Source of the DNA: a virus
DNA: 32,329 nucleotides
IMG/VR virus record: IMGVR_UViG_3300008116_000172
Coordinates: 1-32,329 of that record
Direction: 5' to 3' (one strand)
In this document: piece by piece, positions 30,337-32,329 of the stretch
Position numbering within the stretch: position 1 is the stretch's first letter
Layout of the letters: every line of letters begins with the position of its first letter
Notes under the pieces: generated by a model
Database searches by the model: none
What the model saw: the letters and a program-made list of their open reading frames with translations, nothing else
Told to the model about the DNA's origin: nothing
Position numbers and translations under genes: made by a program

Positions 30337-31039
30337 CAGGTTTAATCTTAGCTAATCCTAACAAGCTTAATAAGTTAATATACATCCAGCCTATGTCAAA
30401 TTCCCACGGCTTGCGACTAAACTTAGGGCTTGCCGGGTCTAAATGATGGTTATTATGAAGTTCTTCGCCACCGATAACAATACCAAGAGGACTAATGTTT
30501 CTACTGTGATCTTTTGTAGTTCCATTGCGATAACCTATCCAATGAGCAACACCGTTAATAACACCAGCTGCCCAGAACGGAATCCATATCATTTGTACAC
30601 CCCATACTAATAAGCCCCAAGGTCCAAAGAACAATAGATCTATGATCAGCATTAGAAGAATACCGAGGCGACTATGTGGTGTATACAAATTCTTTTCAAC
30701 CCAATCATCTGGTGTTCCTACACCGTATTGTTGGATCATTTCTTTGTCTTTACTGGCAGAGTGATATAATCCAGCACCTTTAAACAATACATGCCAAATA
30801 CCGTATACATGTGGAGTATGAGGATCTCCGTTAATATCGCTAAATCTATGGTGTTTGCGATGTATAGCAACCCACTGCTTTGTTACCATGCCTGTGGTAA
30901 GCCACAACCACATACGTATAAAATGGCTAATTACAGGATGAAACTCTACTCCTCTATGTGCTTGACAACGATGTAGATACAAGGTAACTGACACTATTGT
31001 CAAGTGTGTCATTAGTAGAGTGGCTAGTATAATTTCCAT
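30332..31039 (-). CDS. Fatty acid desaturase, delta-9 acyl-CoA type (235 aa)
   Basis: A membrane di-iron enzyme that puts a double bond into acyl chains. All three His boxes are present: HRCQAH (23-28), HRKHH (60-64) and HNNHH (195-199). Hydrophobic spans lie near 3-22 and 125-165. WLWLTTGMVTKQWVAIHRKH, FGPWGLLVWGVQMIWIPFWA and GVIIGG-like GGEELHNNHH resemble beta/gammaproteobacterial acyl-CoA desaturases from memory, though at 235 residues it is shorter than cellular ones. The frame extends to a TTG at 31075, but I use the ATG at 31039, which overlaps the fibre gene stop (TAATG) and has GGAG upstream. It is a metabolic gene coupled to a structural gene, likely altering host membrane fluidity. 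Confidence 0.9.
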   Translation of the reverse strand: MEIILATLLMTHLTIVSVTLYLHRCQAHRGVEFHPVISHFIRMWLWLTTGMVTKQWVAIHRKHHRFSDINGDPHTPHVYGIWHVLFKGAGLYHSASKDKEMIQQYGVGTPDDWVEKNLYTPHSRLGILLMLIIDLLFFGPWGLLVWGVQMIWIPFWAAGVINGVAHWIGYRNGTTKDHSRNISPLGIVIGGEELHNNHHLDPASPKFSRKPWEFDIGWMYINLLSLLGLAKIKPV

Positions 31040-32329
31040 TACCAAGTGTCTCCACTCCAGGCTATACGCTTCCAAATATTTCCACCGGACACATAATCAG
31101 TGCTGGTAAACGTTAATGGTAATACTGCGTTATAAGCCATGCCACCCGTGCCCACATAGGTATAGTTTTCGTCGCTGGACACAGTGACCACTGTGCTGGT
31201 TGCTCCACCGTCACTGTCAGAGATAATGTCACCTACTGTGATTTGAAGTGTGTCAGCAGTTTTAGTTAGTTGAAATGTGTTAGTGTTAAGTGAACCTCTT
31301 CCAAGGTAGTCTGATCCGGTGACCTGATGTCCAACTTGTCCGTAGTTAGCAGTACAGTAATAGATATAGTTGCTATCAAATGCTACTTGCCCTTCGACGT
31401 CACCTACAGCACCTGTACTATGTGTAGGTACAGCAGTTTGGCCAACAATTAATTTTTGTGAAATAACTTGTACAAACCCACCTCTAGTGTCACCTAATAC
31501 TACACCCCCAATCATTCCTGCTGTGGGATGATTGCTACCAATGTATACACTATAGCCGCCGTCGTAATCTGCGTCTAAATTAAGATGATCTATGGACGAA
31601 ATGCCGCCGGGAATAGTTAAATTGCCATCGTTGGTAAAAGTCCAATCAGAGGTTCCGGCGCCAATAGCCACACCTTCCACATCGCCGTTCAGTGCTACGC
31701 GAGCTGCCCTTTGATTTTCTGCGATTGTGGCACCTGTGCCTAGGATTATCAGACTATTACCTGAGTCTCCTGTGTCAACAATGCTACCACCGGCTGGCAA
31801 TGTTAGTTCACCATTGGCGCCAAATGTCCAAGCACGAGTGTAGGTACCAGAGTAAGTGTATACACCTGTAGGAGCCACGCTACCTAATGGAGGATTAGTG
31901 TTCCACTGCGCCAACGGTACGTTCAATGTGCCTGTGTTGACATAAAGTGCTTGACCAAATCCTGGAACAAAAATTCCATACTGTCCACCAGTAAACTCTA
32001 TGTAAGGGTCAGTGGCAGGGTTATAACCGGCCGGATACCAAAGTGAATTGGCTCCGTCTTTAGTGTAGGTTAAATTTACAGAAGTAAAATCAGCACCACT
32101 AATAACAACGGTAGTAGGAGGATTAGTTGGTAAACTTTCTGTTTCTATAGCTAAGTTATTGCTGATAGAAGATTTAATCCCGCCAGGAACTGTTAGGTCA
32201 CCATTTGTATCAAAGGTCCAAGTTGCACCATTCGCACCATCATCGGCGTTGATCACTATGTTGCCGCTGGCTTCTAACTTTACATATTTTGAGTCGGCAC
32301 CAAAGTATTGGTCATAATAAGCATTGTTG
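31039..32329 (-). CDS. Tail fibre/virion structural protein, C-terminal part
   Basis: The frame is open to the window end, so the start lies beyond it; a GTG at 32256 is not the true start. Three copies of a motif WTFxxxGxLTxPxGG lie at 32179-32220, 31786-31830 and 31603-31644, the repeated beta element of many aquatic phage fibre proteins. The end (VGDVEGQVAFDSNYIYYCTA, then IWKRIAWSGDTW) is the usual fibre C-terminus seen in such phages. Composition is Gly/Thr/Ser/Asn-rich and GC is higher than in the core genes. It should bind or project toward the host surface. It is coupled to the desaturase gene by TAATG. Confidence 0.75.
   Translation of the reverse strand, partial: NNAYYDQYFGADSKYVKLEASGNIVINADDGANGATWTFDTNGDLTVPGGIKSSISNNLAIETESLPTNPPTTVVISGADFTSVNLTYTKDGANSLWYPAGYNPATDPYIEFTGGQYGIFVPGFGQALYVNTGTLNVPLAQWNTNPPLGSVAPTGVYTYSGTYTRAWTFGANGELTLPAGGSIVDTGDSGNSLIILGTGATIAENQRAARVALNGDVEGVAIGAGTSDWTFTNDGNLTIPGGISSIDHLNLDADYDGGYSVYIGSNHPTAGMIGGVVLGDTRGGFVQVISQKLIVGQTAVPTHSTGAVGDVEGQVAFDSNYIYYCTANYGQVGHQVTGSDYLGRGSLNTNTFQLTKTADTLQITVGDIISDSDGGATSTVVTVSSDENYTYVGTGGMAYNAVLPLTFTSTDYVSGGNIWKRIAWSGDTW

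Noticed and set aside
31040-31075. TTG start at 31075 for the desaturase
   Set aside because: The ATG at 31039 gives a TAATG coupled start with GGAG upstream and keeps the whole first membrane span.
1-32329. tRNA genes, integrase or attachment sites
   Set aside because: None recognised by eye; gaps between genes are too short for most, and no integrase-like protein is encoded.

Overview
The window is part of the genome of a T4-like tailed phage with a contractile tail. It carries recognisable relatives of T4 gp41, gp61, UvsW, UvsY, UvsX, gp32, gp17, gp16, gp4, gp19, gp18, gp1 and gp13. Genes are tightly packed, mostly on the minus strand, with ATGA or TAATG overlaps and no gene-free stretch over about 150 bases. 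The set of small conserved genes resembles marine and freshwater T4-like phages of the cyanophage/pelagiphage type. There are no photosynthesis genes, and the fatty acid desaturase looks proteobacterial to me from memory, so an aquatic proteobacterial host is plausible but is inference.

Layout, left to right. (1) 1-1655: two plus-strand SGNH-hydrolase-like genes; the second runs head-on into the helicase gene. (2) 1458-5598, minus: replicative helicase, a carbamoyltransferase, a tiny gene and the primase. (3) 5608-6838: a divergent pair, a probable virion protein (minus) and a small protein (plus), with facing TATAAATA boxes. (4) 6819-9633, minus: six abutting or overlapping genes behind a near-consensus sigma70 promoter, ending in a miniature relative of the DNA polymerase III alpha subunit. 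(5) 9675-15899, minus: recombination and ssDNA genes (uvsW, an unknown gene, a nucleotidyltransferase-cupin fusion, uvsY, an acidic protein, uvsX, gp32). (6) 16043-27156, minus: packaging, head and tail genes (a 723-residue unknown protein, large terminase, two unknowns, small terminase, gp4 nuclease, a small unknown, a tail-tube-like protein, tail tube, tail sheath). (7) 27270-30321: a plus-strand HNH-like gene, then minus-strand dNMP kinase, zinc protein, nucleotidyltransferase, small unknown and neck protein. (8) 30332-32329, minus: fatty acid desaturase and the C-terminal part of a tail fibre protein cut by the window end.

Regulation is unusually readable. T4-type late promoter boxes (TATAAATA and variants with a constant AAATA core) lie 4 to 7 bases before the ATG of at least seven genes (738, 18214, 19821, 23386, 27270, 29549, 30321). 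If transcription starts where T4 late transcription does, these mRNAs are leaderless or nearly so. In several cases the box absorbs the stop codon of the upstream gene. Other genes (gp32, uvsX, gp18, gp19, gp1) have clear Shine-Dalgarno sequences. Factor-independent terminators sit at 15972-16003, 19836-19863 and 23433-23457, each directly in front of, or overlapping, a late box.

Most worth pursuing: the leaderless late-promoter layout, the mini-DnaE and its early operon of unknown genes, the overlapping divergent late promoters near 6407-6461, and the metabolic genes placed inside phage core modules (desaturase, carbamoyltransferase, nucleotidyltransferase-cupin).
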